From positions 310,001 to 374,000 of the forward strand of contig CP145879.1 of the NCBI GenBank assembly GCA_041944835.1: a stretch of 64,000 nt of DNA, written 5' to 3'. The notes beneath the pieces are model-generated. The model searched no databases. It was not told the origin of the DNA and worked only from the letters and a program-made list of their open reading frames with translations. The DNA is from Dasytiphilus stammeri_K (GTDB lineage Bacteria; Pseudomonadota; Gammaproteobacteria; Enterobacterales; Enterobacteriaceae). Position numbers and translations under genes: made by a program. Shown here piece after piece: positions 44,332-52,977 of this stretch (the stretch's first letter is position 1; each line of letters opens with the position of its first letter).

Positions 44332-45252
44332 GTGAATACCTTTAGCTTAATATTAACGATACTTACATTTTCAACTGGTATAATTTGGATTATTATAAAA
44401 TTAATCCTACCATTCTTAATGGCTAAAAATAAATTAATAATAGATAAAAATCTTGAAACCGTTACTTCTATTTTTCCAATGTTATTATTAGTATTTATTA
44501 TTAGATCGTTTATATATGAACCCTTTCAAATTTCATCGGGATCTATGATGCCTACGTTACTGGCAGGTGATTTCATTATGGTGAAAAAATTTTCTTATAA
44601 TATAAAAAATCCTATTACTCAAAATACATGGATAAACATCAGTGAACCTCAAAGAGGTGAGATTGTAGTATTTCACTATCCACTCAATCCTAAACTAAAT
44701 TATATTAAACGGATTATTGGAATTCCCGGAGATAAAATCTCATATGATGAGATAACAAAGGAAGTTAAGATTCAACCAGTATGTGCTGGATTTTACAATT
44801 GTAAAAAAGTAGAAATTACTTATTCTAGGATAAAACCTAGCAATTTTATTCAAACTTTTCAAGTTAAAAGCGGTTTGATAGAAAGTAACTTCTATCAAAC
44901 AACCAAGGATGATTTTTCAACCAATGGAATACGACTTTTTGAAAAAAATGAAATCATTTCAAATATTTATCATCGAATTTTACTATTGCCAATAAATAAC
45001 ATATCAAATAATGTTAATTTATATTATAAACAATCTAATCAACCTATAGCTACTTGGATAGTCCCACCGGGGTATTATTTTATGATGGGTGATAATCGTG
45101 ATAATAGTGCTGATAGTCGTTTTTGGGGTTTGGTTCCAGAAAAGAACTTAGTAGGTAAAGCTGTATTTATTTGGATGAGTTTTGATATCAAACCAGATAG
45201 TAAAAAACTACCCATTGGTATCCGTTTAAATCGGATTGGTAGGATAACTTAA
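44332..45252 (+). CDS. lepB: Signal peptidase I, GTG start
   Basis: Inner-membrane serine protease removing signal peptides from exported proteins. 306 residues (E. coli 324). The start is GTG with AAAAGGA 9-15 bases upstream. Two N-terminal membrane helices with a shortened cytoplasmic loop, then the periplasmic domain with the catalytic serine in ISSGSMMPTLL, the lysine in YIKRIIGIPGD, and box E GDNRDNSADSRFWG. Fifteen bases after lepA. Confidence 0.97.
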   Translation: MNTFSLILTILTFSTGIIWIIIKLILPFLMAKNKLIIDKNLETVTSIFPMLLLVFIIRSFIYEPFQISSGSMMPTLLAGDFIMVKKFSYNIKNPITQNTWINISEPQRGEIVVFHYPLNPKLNYIKRIIGIPGDKISYDEITKEVKIQPVCAGFYNCKKVEITYSRIKPSNFIQTFQVKSGLIESNFYQTTKDDFSTNGIRLFEKNEIISNIYHRILLLPINNISNNVNLYYKQSNQPIATWIVPPGYYFMMGDNRDNSADSRFWGLVPEKNLVGKAVFIWMSFDIKPDSKKLPIGIRLNRIGRIT

Positions 45253-45270
45253 TTAAGAAATTAAAAAAAT

Positions 45271-45951
45271 ATGAACATAACTGTACTCGACACACTTCAA
45301 AAAAAAATGGGTTATTTTTTTAAAGAACATTCATTATTACAACAGGCTCTTACTCATAGAAGTGCAAATGGTAAGCATAATGAACGTTTAGAATTCTTAG
45401 GAGATTCTATTTTAAATTATGTTATTGCAAATGCACTTTATCACCGTTTTCCTTCTATGAATGAAGGTAACATGAGTAGGATACGGGCAACATTAGTACG
45501 TGAAAATACTTTAGCAAAAATTGCTAGAGAGTTTAATATAAGTAGTTGTTTACGTCTAGGATTAGGTGAACTTAAAAATGGTGGTACTGATCGGGAATCA
45601 ATTTTGGCTGATGCAATTGAAGCAATAATTGGTAGTATATTTTTAGATAGTGATATTTTTACTGTAGAACAATTAATCTTAAATTGGTATCAAGAAAGAT
45701 TAAAAAATATTAGTGCGAATGATAATCCTAAAGATCCCAAGACCCGTTTACAAGAATGGTTACAAAGTAATAAGATGCCATTACCAAGTTATTTAGTGAG
45801 TAAAGTATCGGGAGAAGCTCATGATCATCTATTTACTATAATTTGTAAAATAAGCCATACAAATGAATCAGTTATGGGTGTAGGTTCTAGTCGGCGTAAA
45901 GCAGAGCAAATAGCAGCACAAAAAATGTTAATTAAATTAGGAATTGAATGA
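45271..45951 (+). CDS. rnc: Ribonuclease III
   Basis: Cuts double-stranded RNA, including rRNA precursors. 226 residues, same as E. coli. Signature ERLEFLGDSIL near residue 38 with catalytic Glu/Asp residues, second acidic pair in LADAIEAIIGSIF near residue 115, and a C-terminal dsRNA-binding domain (DPKTRLQEWLQ, SSRRKAEQIAAQKML). Stop overlaps the era ATG (ATGA). Confidence 0.98.
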   Translation: MNITVLDTLQKKMGYFFKEHSLLQQALTHRSANGKHNERLEFLGDSILNYVIANALYHRFPSMNEGNMSRIRATLVRENTLAKIAREFNISSCLRLGLGELKNGGTDRESILADAIEAIIGSIFLDSDIFTVEQLILNWYQERLKNISANDNPKDPKTRLQEWLQSNKMPLPSYLVSKVSGEAHDHLFTIICKISHTNESVMGVGSSRRKAEQIAAQKMLIKLGIE

Positions 45952-46865
45952 TAGAGATGATTATATCACCCGAAGAGCAAAAACTATATTGTGGTTATAT
46001 TCCTATTGTAGGAAGATCCAATGTTGGTAAATCAACTTTACTAAATCATATTATTGGCAAAAAAATATCTATTGTTTCTCGTAAGCCTCAAACTACTCGT
46101 CAGTGTATTATAGGAATACATACAAAAGGTAGTTATCAAACTATTTTAATAGATACTCCCGGAGTAAATAATCGAAAAAAAAATACTTTAAATTCTTTAA
46201 TGAATCGGAATTTAATAAATTCTATAAAAAATCAGGTATCATTAATCATTTTTGTAATAGCTGGTACAGATTGGACATCTGATGATACAAAAATTTTAAA
46301 CCTTTTGTATAATAATGAAGCACCAGTATTACTAGTCATTAATAAAATTGATCTTATTAAAAATAAAAGCTTATTACTACCACATATTCATTTTATTAAT
46401 CAGAAAATGAAATTTATAGATATTTTACCAATTTCAGCATATACGGGGTATAATTTAAATATATTAGTAAATTTTATTAAAAAATTCCTACCGGAATCTT
46501 CCCATTTTTTTCCTAAAGAAAAGATCACTAATCAATCTTTAAAATTTATGATAGCGGAAATCATTAGGGAAAAATTAATGCATTTTTTGAATCTTGAGAT
46601 ACCTTATTCAGTTGCTGTTACTATTGATCAAGTTATTTTAAATCAAGCCGGTTATTATCATATTGATGGGTATATAATAGTTGAACGTAAAGGACAAAAA
46701 AATATTATTATTGGTCATAAACATAATAAAATTAATAGCATTCTTAAAGAAGCTAGTTATGAAATAGAATTAATGATGAAGACTCCAATATCAATTAATT
46801 TAGGAATTAAAATCAAAAAAAAATGGGCAGATAATCATCTAATGTTAACCACATTAGGTTATTAA
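45948..46865 (+). CDS. era: GTPase Era with altered KH-domain loop
   Basis: Binds the 3' end of 16S rRNA and couples 30S assembly to the cell cycle. 305 residues (E. coli 301). GTPase motifs GRSNVGKSTLLN (G1), DTPGVN (G3) and NKIDL (G4) are complete. In the C-terminal KH domain the E. coli motif IGNKGAKI reads IGHKHNKI: the second Gly of the GxxG loop is His (46722-46724), which should weaken RNA contact. ATGA overlap with rnc. recO and pdxJ, next in E. coli, are missing. An in-frame ATG at 45957 is an alternative start. Confidence 0.96.
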   Translation: MIEMIISPEEQKLYCGYIPIVGRSNVGKSTLLNHIIGKKISIVSRKPQTTRQCIIGIHTKGSYQTILIDTPGVNNRKKNTLNSLMNRNLINSIKNQVSLIIFVIAGTDWTSDDTKILNLLYNNEAPVLLVINKIDLIKNKSLLLPHIHFINQKMKFIDILPISAYTGYNLNILVNFIKKFLPESSHFFPKEKITNQSLKFMIAEIIREKLMHFLNLEIPYSVAVTIDQVILNQAGYYHIDGYIIVERKGQKNIIIGHKHNKINSILKEASYEIELMMKTPISINLGIKIKKKWADNHLMLTTLGY

Positions 46866-46925
46866 CCTGATATGATTATGAGGTAGAAAAATTATTGATT
46901 TGAACTTTTATTCAAGGATCATTTA

Positions 46926-47309
46926 ATGGGTATTATTGGTTTAGGAATGGATATTATTGACATAATACGCATTGCTAATCTTGTAGAAAAATTTGGAGAT
47001 AAATTAGCTAAACGTATTTTATGTGATCAAGAATTATTACATTATCAAAGCTCTCGCTATCCAGTTCGTTTTTTAGCTAAACGTTTTGTAGCTAAAGAAG
47101 CCGCTGTCAAAGCATTTGGTACTGGAATGAGTAATGGTATTACATATAAACATTTTTCCATCTATAATGATAGATATGGAAAACCTTATTTAAAATATAA
47201 AAATATTTTGACTTGCTTAGTAGCAAAAGATTTTGAAATTAAATCTATTCATCTGTCAATCACAGATGAAAAATTTTATGCTTGTGCAACAGTTATTATC
47301 GAAAGCTAA
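46926..47309 (+). CDS. acpS: Holo-[acyl-carrier-protein] synthase
   Basis: Transfers phosphopantetheine from CoA to the acyl carrier protein for fatty acid synthesis. 127 residues (E. coli 126). Mg/CoA site GLGMDIIDIIRI at the start and the RFLAKRFVAKEAAVKAFGTG signature near residue 49 (given as its core RFVAKEAAVKA) are intact. Follows era after a 60-base gap that replaces recO-pdxJ. Confidence 0.97.
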   Translation: MGIIGLGMDIIDIIRIANLVEKFGDKLAKRILCDQELLHYQSSRYPVRFLAKRFVAKEAAVKAFGTGMSNGITYKHFSIYNDRYGKPYLKYKNILTCLVAKDFEIKSIHLSITDEKFYACATVIIES

Positions 47310-47329
47310 TAAAAAATTAATTTTTTATT
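47308..47329. terminator. Hairpin between convergent acpS and yfhL
   Basis: Perfect arms AATAAAAAA (47308-47316) and TTTTTTATT (47321-47329) around TTAA, so either strand ends in a U-rich arm. It overlaps the acpS stop and ends 4 bases before the yfhL stop. Same layout as the ygfZ/rpiA junction. Confidence 0.5.
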
Positions 47330-47332
47330 TTA

Positions 47333-47536
47333 TTAACTGATTATTTTTATAATAGCCTTATTAATAGGACAAACTTTTTGACAATTGGGTGTAATATAAT
47401 AGCCCCTGCATTCAGTACAATTCTCTTGATTAATAGAATAACTTCTTTTTTCTTTCTTAAAGATAATTGCATTATTTGGACATTCAGCTACACACATATC
47501 ACAATTCACACAATATTCAGTAATCATCAACGTCAT
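47333..47536 (-). CDS. yfhL: 2x[4Fe-4S] ferredoxin YfhL, short C terminus
   Basis: Electron carrier; in E. coli linked to tRNA modification or other Fe-S enzymes. 67 residues against 86. Both clusters' cysteines are present: CVNCDMCVAECPN and CTECRGYYITPNCQKVCP, the latter with the spacing typical of the Alvin-type ferredoxins. The C-terminal helix of about 19 residues is missing. Convergent with acpS as in E. coli. Confidence 0.92.
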   Translation of the reverse strand: MTLMITEYCVNCDMCVAECPNNAIIFKKEKRSYSINQENCTECRGYYITPNCQKVCPINKAIIKIIS

Positions 47537-47666
47537 AATTTATTCATTCAAAGTTAATTGTAATATAATGAATGTCCTTATATTAAATTGAGTGAGCATC
47601 TCATCTTGACTTTAGATTAATATGAAAATTATCCTGTACTACGATAGATAATATATATAATAAATA

Positions 47667-47778
47667 GGAAACCTTGCTAGTAATTTCCCAGTACCTGTCT
47701 CGCTTATTTTGGCTGCTTCTTTCCAGACCTGACCAATTAATAAGTTGGTTCACATTACAGGATAACCACAAGATTTCC
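47667..47778 (-). ncRNA. ffs: 4.5S RNA of the signal recognition particle
   Basis: The minus strand carries the SRP RNA core GGTCAGGTCTGGAAAGAAGC followed by AGCCA, in which the GGAA tetraloop and AGCA internal loop bind Ffh. The ends GGAAATCTTG (5', at 47778) and CAAGGTTTCC (3', at 47667) pair perfectly over 10 bp with one G-U, giving 112 nt, close to the 114 nt of E. coli. This explains the 343-base gap between yfhL and aspC. FtsY, the SRP receptor, is at 30.9 kb. Confidence 0.95.
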
Positions 47779-47879
47779 ACTATCTTCATTTTAGTAGTTT
47801 TTAAAAAAAAAGCAATTTATATTGATATAAATCCGTGATTATTTTATTCTAATATAAAAAATCTTTGGATTAAAAAAAT

Positions 47880-49085
47880 ATGTTTGAAAACATACCTATT
47901 GCACTTGAAGATCCCATATTAGGATTAGCTGAAAAATTTTCTACTGATCCTAGATCAAATAAAATTAATCTTGGCATTGGTGTTTATAATGATGAAAAAA
48001 CTATAGCACCAGTATTAACTAGTGTAAAAAAAGCTGAAAAATTAATTTTAGAAAAAGAACAAACCAAAAATTACTTAAGTATTGAAGGAAATGCCGAATT
48101 TGCATTTCACACTCAAATATTATTATTTGGTGAAAATAGTGAACTTATCTCTACTAAACGTGCGATAACCGCACAAACGCCCGGTGGAACGGGAGCATTA
48201 CGTATAATAGCAGATTTTTTAGCAAATAAAACTAATATTCAGAGAATATGGATTAGTAATCCTACTTGGCCCAATCACAAAAATATTTTTTTAGCAACTG
48301 GTTTAAATGTACAAGAATATCCTTGGTACAATCCTCAAACACATTTACTAGACTTTGATAATTTATTATCAACTTTAAAAAATAAAGTACAACCGGGAGA
48401 CGCAGTTTTATTTCATTCTTGTTGTCATAATCCAACGGGTATAGATCCTACCATTGAAGAATGGAAACAACTAGCCCAATTATCTCAAATTAATCAGTGG
48501 ATACCTATATTTGATTTTGCCTATCAAGGATTTTCTAGCAGTTTAGAAGAAGATGCAAAAGCATTACGTCTTTTTGTAGAACATCATCAAGAAATGATAG
48601 TTGCAAGTTCATATTCTAAAAATATGGGATTATATAATGAACGTGTAGGTTCTTTAACAGTTATAGCTAAAAATGCTGATGTAGTTAATGCAGTATTCAG
48701 TCAAATTAAAAGTATCATTCGAGTTCATTATTCTAATCCCCCTGCTCATGGTGCTGCTATAGTTACTACTATCTTAAAAGATAAAGATCTTAAATTACTT
48801 TGGCATCAAGAACTATCTAGTATGCGTCAACGCATTTGTAATATGCGTCAACTATTTGTTAATACTTTACAAAAAAATATTGAAAAAGATTTCAATTTTA
48901 TTAATAAACAACATGGTATGTTTTCTTACAGTGGTTTAAATAAACAACAAGCGGTGTATTTGAGAGAAAAATTTGGAATCTATATAGTAAGTTCTGGAAG
49001 AATAAATATAGCAAGTATTACTTTAAGTAATATAAATTACTTATGTAAGGCTATTTGTTCAGTAATTTCATCAAAGATTCAATAA
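47880..49085 (+). CDS. aspC: Aspartate aminotransferase
   Basis: PLP enzyme interconverting aspartate/2-oxoglutarate and oxaloacetate/glutamate, pairing with Mdh. 401 residues (E. coli AspC 396), and nearer to AspC than TyrB by the start MFENI and whole-length match. PLP lysine in SSYSKNMGLYNERVG near residue 246, NPTG motif in CCHNPTGIDP, and substrate arginine in VSSGRINIA. Could also act on aromatic or other 2-oxo acids. Divergent from ffs. Confidence 0.96.
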   Translation: MFENIPIALEDPILGLAEKFSTDPRSNKINLGIGVYNDEKTIAPVLTSVKKAEKLILEKEQTKNYLSIEGNAEFAFHTQILLFGENSELISTKRAITAQTPGGTGALRIIADFLANKTNIQRIWISNPTWPNHKNIFLATGLNVQEYPWYNPQTHLLDFDNLLSTLKNKVQPGDAVLFHSCCHNPTGIDPTIEEWKQLAQLSQINQWIPIFDFAYQGFSSSLEEDAKALRLFVEHHQEMIVASSYSKNMGLYNERVGSLTVIAKNADVVNAVFSQIKSIIRVHYSNPPAHGAAIVTTILKDKDLKLLWHQELSSMRQRICNMRQLFVNTLQKNIEKDFNFINKQHGMFSYSGLNKQQAVYLREKFGIYIVSSGRINIASITLSNINYLCKAICSVISSKIQ

Positions 49086-49158
49086 GGGAATCTTGAATGA
49101 ACTCTTATCCCATTCGATGATAATAATCATGCTTACAACAAAATAGAGTTTTACATAC

Positions 49159-49956
49159 ATGATATTACATCATAAATTAGCACTTGGTGTTGAATATAAT
49201 GGTAGTCGATATTATGGTTGGCAATCTCAAAAATTATTACCTAGTATACAAACTAATTTAGAAAAAGCATTATCAAAAATAGCCAATCATTCTATAAAAA
49301 CCTATTGCGCAGGACGTACTGACGCCGGAGTACATAGCATAGGACAAGTAGTACATTTTGAAACTAATGCTTTGCGTAAGTTATCTGCCTGGACAAATGG
49401 AGTCAATAGATATTTACCTAATGATATTGTTGTACGTTGGGTAGAAATTGTACCTAACGATTTTCATGCACGTTTTAGTGCAATTGCTCGTTTATATTGT
49501 TATACAATTTATAATTGTAGTTTTAGACCAGCAATTTTAAATACAGAATTAATGCACTATCATAAACCTCTAGATGTAAAACGTATGCAAATTGCAGGTC
49601 AATATCTAATTGGTGAAAATGATTATAGTTCTTTTCGTGCAGCAAATTGTCAATCTCATTCCTCTTGGAGGAAAATTATATATTTAAATGTAACAAGATA
49701 TGAATCTTATATTGTAATAAATATAAAAGCTAATTCTTTTCTACGTCATATGGTACGTAACATAGTTGGTTGTTTGATAGAAGTAGGATCGGGTAAACAT
49801 AATGAAAATTGGATGGCTGAAATTTTAGCTACTAAAAATAATAAAAACGTAAAGTATACTAAAGTTAAACCCACGGGTTTATATCTGGTAGCAGTTGATT
49901 ATCCCAGTTATTTCCATTTGCCCAAACCACCACATTTAGAGCTGTTATTTTTATAA
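49159..49956 (+). CDS. truA: tRNA pseudouridine(38-40) synthase
   Basis: Makes pseudouridine at positions 38-40 of the tRNA anticodon arm. 265 residues (E. coli 270). YNGSRYYGWQSQ at the start, the catalytic aspartate in CAGRTDAGVHS near residue 56, and the C-terminal FLRHMVRNIVG motif are present. Near ubiX and nuo as in the E. coli 52-minute region, with dedA, accD, folC and purF missing here. Confidence 0.97.
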   Translation: MILHHKLALGVEYNGSRYYGWQSQKLLPSIQTNLEKALSKIANHSIKTYCAGRTDAGVHSIGQVVHFETNALRKLSAWTNGVNRYLPNDIVVRWVEIVPNDFHARFSAIARLYCYTIYNCSFRPAILNTELMHYHKPLDVKRMQIAGQYLIGENDYSSFRAANCQSHSSWRKIIYLNVTRYESYIVINIKANSFLRHMVRNIVGCLIEVGSGKHNENWMAEILATKNNKNVKYTKVKPTGLYLVAVDYPSYFHLPKPPHLELLFL

Positions 49957-50083
49957 AAAACTAATTTAATTTCTTTACTTTCCTTATGATAATTTCATTA
50001 ATTACTTTTAATATATAATTATTAAAAAATGAATTGAGTTAAATAAGTTATTATATAAAAATAATAATTAATACAGGTTAATT

Positions 50084-50677
50084 ATGAAGCGACTCATTAT
50101 AGGTATTTCGGGAGCTAGTGGTATTATTTATGGTGTCCGGATCTTACAACTTTTACAAGAGATTGAGGAAGTAGAAACCCATCTGGTTATGAGTTTAGCA
50201 GCTCGAAAAACCTTAACTATAGAAACCGAATATACATTAAGTGAAATAAAATTGCTAGCTGATATTGTACATGACGTACGTAATATAGCTGCCACAATTT
50301 CATCAGGTTCCTTTAAAACAGATGGTATGGTAATTTTACCTTGTTCTATGAAAACTCTCTCTGGAATTGTAAATAGTTATACTGATAATTTATTAACACG
50401 AGCTGCTGATGTAATATTAAAAGAAAAACGTAGACTAGTTTTAGGTGTTAGAGAAACTCCTATGCATTTAGGACATTTGCGTTTAATGTCAATGGTAGCT
50501 AAAATGGGGGCTATTATTATGCCACCAATACCGGCATTTTATCACTGTCCAAAAACCATACAGGATTTGTTGGATCAGACAGTAATGAGAATATTAGATC
50601 AATTTTCAATAAAAATGCAAAATGATTTACATTTTTTACGTTGGCAAGGTTTTCCTACTATCTATAAAAAAAAGTGA
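50084..50677 (+). CDS. ubiX: Flavin prenyltransferase UbiX
   Basis: Joins a dimethylallyl group to FMN to make the prenylated cofactor used by UbiD in ubiquinone synthesis. 197 residues (E. coli 189). N-terminal IGISGASGIIYG, the central ISSGSFKTDGMVILPCSMKTL region (core PCSMKTL) and the RETPMHLGHLRLM motif are intact. UbiD is not in the window. The quinone would be the electron acceptor of complex I encoded just downstream. Confidence 0.95.
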   Translation: MKRLIIGISGASGIIYGVRILQLLQEIEEVETHLVMSLAARKTLTIETEYTLSEIKLLADIVHDVRNIAATISSGSFKTDGMVILPCSMKTLSGIVNSYTDNLLTRAADVILKEKRRLVLGVRETPMHLGHLRLMSMVAKMGAIIMPPIPAFYHCPKTIQDLLDQTVMRILDQFSIKMQNDLHFLRWQGFPTIYKKK

Positions 50678-50685
50678 AACTAACA

Positions 50686-50716
50686 CAGGCATAGATTCAT
50701 ATAATCTCTATGCCTG
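50686..50716. terminator. Strong hairpin between convergent ubiX and the membrane-protein gene
   Basis: Perfect 10-bp arms CAGGCATAGA (50686-50695) and TCTATGCCTG (50707-50716) with an 11-base loop, and AGATT/AATCT pairing can extend the stem with a two-base bulge. It is GC-richer than its surroundings and lies between two convergent genes. The following T tract is short, so termination is likely but not certain. Confidence 0.6.
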
Positions 50717-50740
50717 ACGTTTGATTGTATCGATTTTACC

Positions 50741-51622
50741 TTAAATATAATTATTATTACGATGACGGGATCCTATTAATCCCATAAAAGCCGCTAAAAA
50801 ACCTTCAAATATAAGGAAAAAAAATGTCAACCAACTTATTCTAGCTATAGTTTTGATAGTGGTTTCGGCAACATCCATAATTTTTTGAACTGTTTGAAAT
50901 TTTATTTTTTGATATTTTTGATAAATTTTTTGAATTTGTTGTACTAATTGTTCTATTTTTTGATCGGAGTATTTAGAATGTGATTTAATTAGATCTCGTA
51001 AAGCAGAAATATCACTTTCTTGCAAAGTACTCTGATTAGATTTAATTATCTTTTGCAACCAACTCATAAGAGATGGATCATGGTAACCGCTTACAGATTT
51101 CCAATGTAAAATTTGTTCTAGTTCTTCTTTTAAAGAATTTAAAAGATTATTGGGCATAGTTCCCTCTGCTAGAGGTTGTGTTACATGAGAAATTATAGAA
51201 CCACTATTATTACTTATAGTTTGTAATCCAGTGCTAATTAAATGCATGGTATTACTAATTGCACTAGAAAATATAATAAATAGAAACCAAAAATATATTA
51301 AGGTATTTATTGACCACACAAGAATACCATGAATAATTCCATCACTTTTAGCTAGGCGTCCAGAAATGTATGCTCCTACAGAAATAGCAACTAGCATGCT
51401 AATGATAATCCAAAAAATTATACCAGTTCCAATATTATTATAGTTCTTTTCAAAAAGAATATTAAGAGTATTAATAGCACCAATTGCACTTCCTAAGATG
51501 AGAAATAAAAGTTCGATGATAATAGAGAAAATAACTCCTGCAAATATAGCATTCCAAGAAAGATGTTTTAAAGGAACTATTGAATCATTCATATCATTAT
51601 TAATAGTATGTTGATTAGACAT
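50741..51622 (-). CDS. Uncharacterised four-helix membrane protein
   Basis: I do not recognise a named gene. 293 residues: a polar N terminus, hydrophobic helices at about 24-48, 63-85 and 98-122, a large hydrophilic segment of about 110 residues (130-245) with charged amphipathic helices (SDQKIEQLVQQIQKIYQ), and a last helix at about 260-282 ending in a basic RHRNNNYI tail. Phrases such as LSWNAIFAGV, GAYISGRLAK and DGIIHGILVW resemble a family of conserved proteobacterial membrane proteins of unknown role; this is from memory. It lies between ubiX and the nuo operon, divergent from nuoA. Codon use matches its neighbours. Confidence 0.8.
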   Translation of the reverse strand: MSNQHTINNDMNDSIVPLKHLSWNAIFAGVIFSIIIELLFLILGSAIGAINTLNILFEKNYNNIGTGIIFWIIISMLVAISVGAYISGRLAKSDGIIHGILVWSINTLIYFWFLFIIFSSAISNTMHLISTGLQTISNNSGSIISHVTQPLAEGTMPNNLLNSLKEELEQILHWKSVSGYHDPSLMSWLQKIIKSNQSTLQESDISALRDLIKSHSKYSDQKIEQLVQQIQKIYQKYQKIKFQTVQKIMDVAETTIKTIARISWLTFFFLIFEGFLAAFMGLIGSRHRNNNYI

Positions 51623-51702
51623 ATTAAATGCTCCTTTTTATAGATGATATTAAATTTATATTTTTTCCTACACTACAGTAATCGTAGACAGGTAATGAAT
51701 TT

Positions 51703-51731
51703 TTGACAAATTATTATTCACACAATAATTT
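51703..51731 (+). promoter_or_regulatory. Candidate promoter of the nuo operon
   Basis: TTGACA (51703-51708), 17-base spacer and TAATTT (51726-51731), 133 bases before nuoA. The -35 is perfect, the -10 poor. The 241-base gap 51623-51863 otherwise shows only AT-rich sequence, with the divergent membrane-protein gene on the other side. Confidence 0.3.
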
Positions 51732-51863
51732 TTTATCAAAGTAAGGAAAAGATCATTAAAGATGCCAATGAAATCAATTAACTTATATTTTATTTCTAAT
51801 AAATCAGATATAATAAGATTATAGTTAATAATAATTATAGTTGTTAACCTTTTTAACATTCAT

Positions 51864-52262
51864 ATGAATTTCAATTATTCGGCAGGTTTTATCGTTTATT
51901 GTAGTATCAGTATAATTTTATGTTGTTTCATATTATTATTATCATGGATATTAGGTGGAAAATCTAATGGCAGAAGTAAAAATATTCCTTTTGAATCAGG
52001 TATTAATTCAGTTGGAAGTGCAAGACTACGTTTCTCAGTGAGATTTTTTTTAGTAGCTATATTGTTTGTAATTTTTGATGTAGAATCTCTTTATTTATAT
52101 GTTTGGAGTATTACTATCCGAGAAACTGGATGGTTAGGATTTATTGAAGCAGCAATTTTTATTTTGGTACTATTAATTAGTCTAATTTATTTATTACGTT
52201 TTAATGCTTTACAGTGGACTTTATCAAGAAACATGGATAAAAAAAGTGATCTCTTAAAATGA
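51864..52262 (+). CDS. nuoA: NADH-quinone oxidoreductase subunit A
   Basis: Small membrane subunit of complex I at the junction of the peripheral arm and membrane arm. 132 residues (E. coli 147), three membrane helices. The conserved loop KNIPFESGINSVGSARLRFSVRFFLVAI (core PFESG) and the FDVESLYLYVW acidic helix are intact. Stop overlaps nuoB start by ATGA. First gene of the operon; lrhA does not precede it. Confidence 0.96.
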   Translation: MNFNYSAGFIVYCSISIILCCFILLLSWILGGKSNGRSKNIPFESGINSVGSARLRFSVRFFLVAILFVIFDVESLYLYVWSITIRETGWLGFIEAAIFILVLLISLIYLLRFNALQWTLSRNMDKKSDLLK

Positions 52263-52912
52263 AAGACATTTTAACAAAAATTAATTCTACTTCTACAAAA
52301 AAGAATGCCACTTATTCAAAATTTGAAGAACAAATAGAACATAGTATTTATATGGGAAAACTGGAATCATTTATTCAAAATTGGGTAAAATGGGGTAGAA
52401 AAAATTCTCTATGGCCGTATAACTTTGGTCTTTCTTGCTGTTATGTTGAGATGGTTACAACCTTTACTGCCGCTCATGATATTGCTAGATTTGGATCGGA
52501 AGTTTTAAGAGCATCCCCTAGACAAGCGGATTTTATGGTGATTGCTGGTACTCCATTTATTAAAATGGCTCCTATTATAAAACGTCTTTATGATCAAATG
52601 TTGGAACCCAAATGGGTTATCTCTATGGGTGCTTGTGCCAACTCTGGAGGTATGTACAATATCTATTCAGTAGTACAAGGTGTAGATAAATTTATTCCCG
52701 TAGATGTATATATTCCTGGTTGCCCTCCTCGTCCAGAAGCGTATATACAAGCATTATTGTTATTACAGGAAGTTATAGATAATGAATCAAGACCTTTATC
52801 TTGGATAATTCAAAATAATAAGGTTTATCATAAGGATATGATATCCGAACGAAAAAAAAATCGGAAAAAACGGATTAGTGTAACTAATTTACCTCTTCCA
52901 GACGAAATATAA
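52259..52912 (+). CDS. nuoB: NADH-quinone oxidoreductase subunit B
   Basis: Holds cluster N2, the last Fe-S centre before quinone. 217 residues (E. coli 220). The unusual adjacent cysteines are in LSCCYVEM, the other ligands in GACANSGGMYN and PGCPPRPEA. Extended basic C terminus present. Overlaps nuoA by four bases. Confidence 0.98.
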   Translation: MKDILTKINSTSTKKNATYSKFEEQIEHSIYMGKLESFIQNWVKWGRKNSLWPYNFGLSCCYVEMVTTFTAAHDIARFGSEVLRASPRQADFMVIAGTPFIKMAPIIKRLYDQMLEPKWVISMGACANSGGMYNIYSVVQGVDKFIPVDVYIPGCPPRPEAYIQALLLLQEVIDNESRPLSWIIQNNKVYHKDMISERKKNRKKRISVTNLPLPDEI

Positions 52913-52977
52913 TTTATAATGGATTTTAAATCGTATATTTATTGTATTAGTTAGTAGATATACTGCATAAATTATAG

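Noticed and set aside
47601..47789. 62-residue open frame on the minus strand
   Set aside because: It overlaps the 4.5S RNA gene, has no recognisable protein features, and the RNA explains the conservation.
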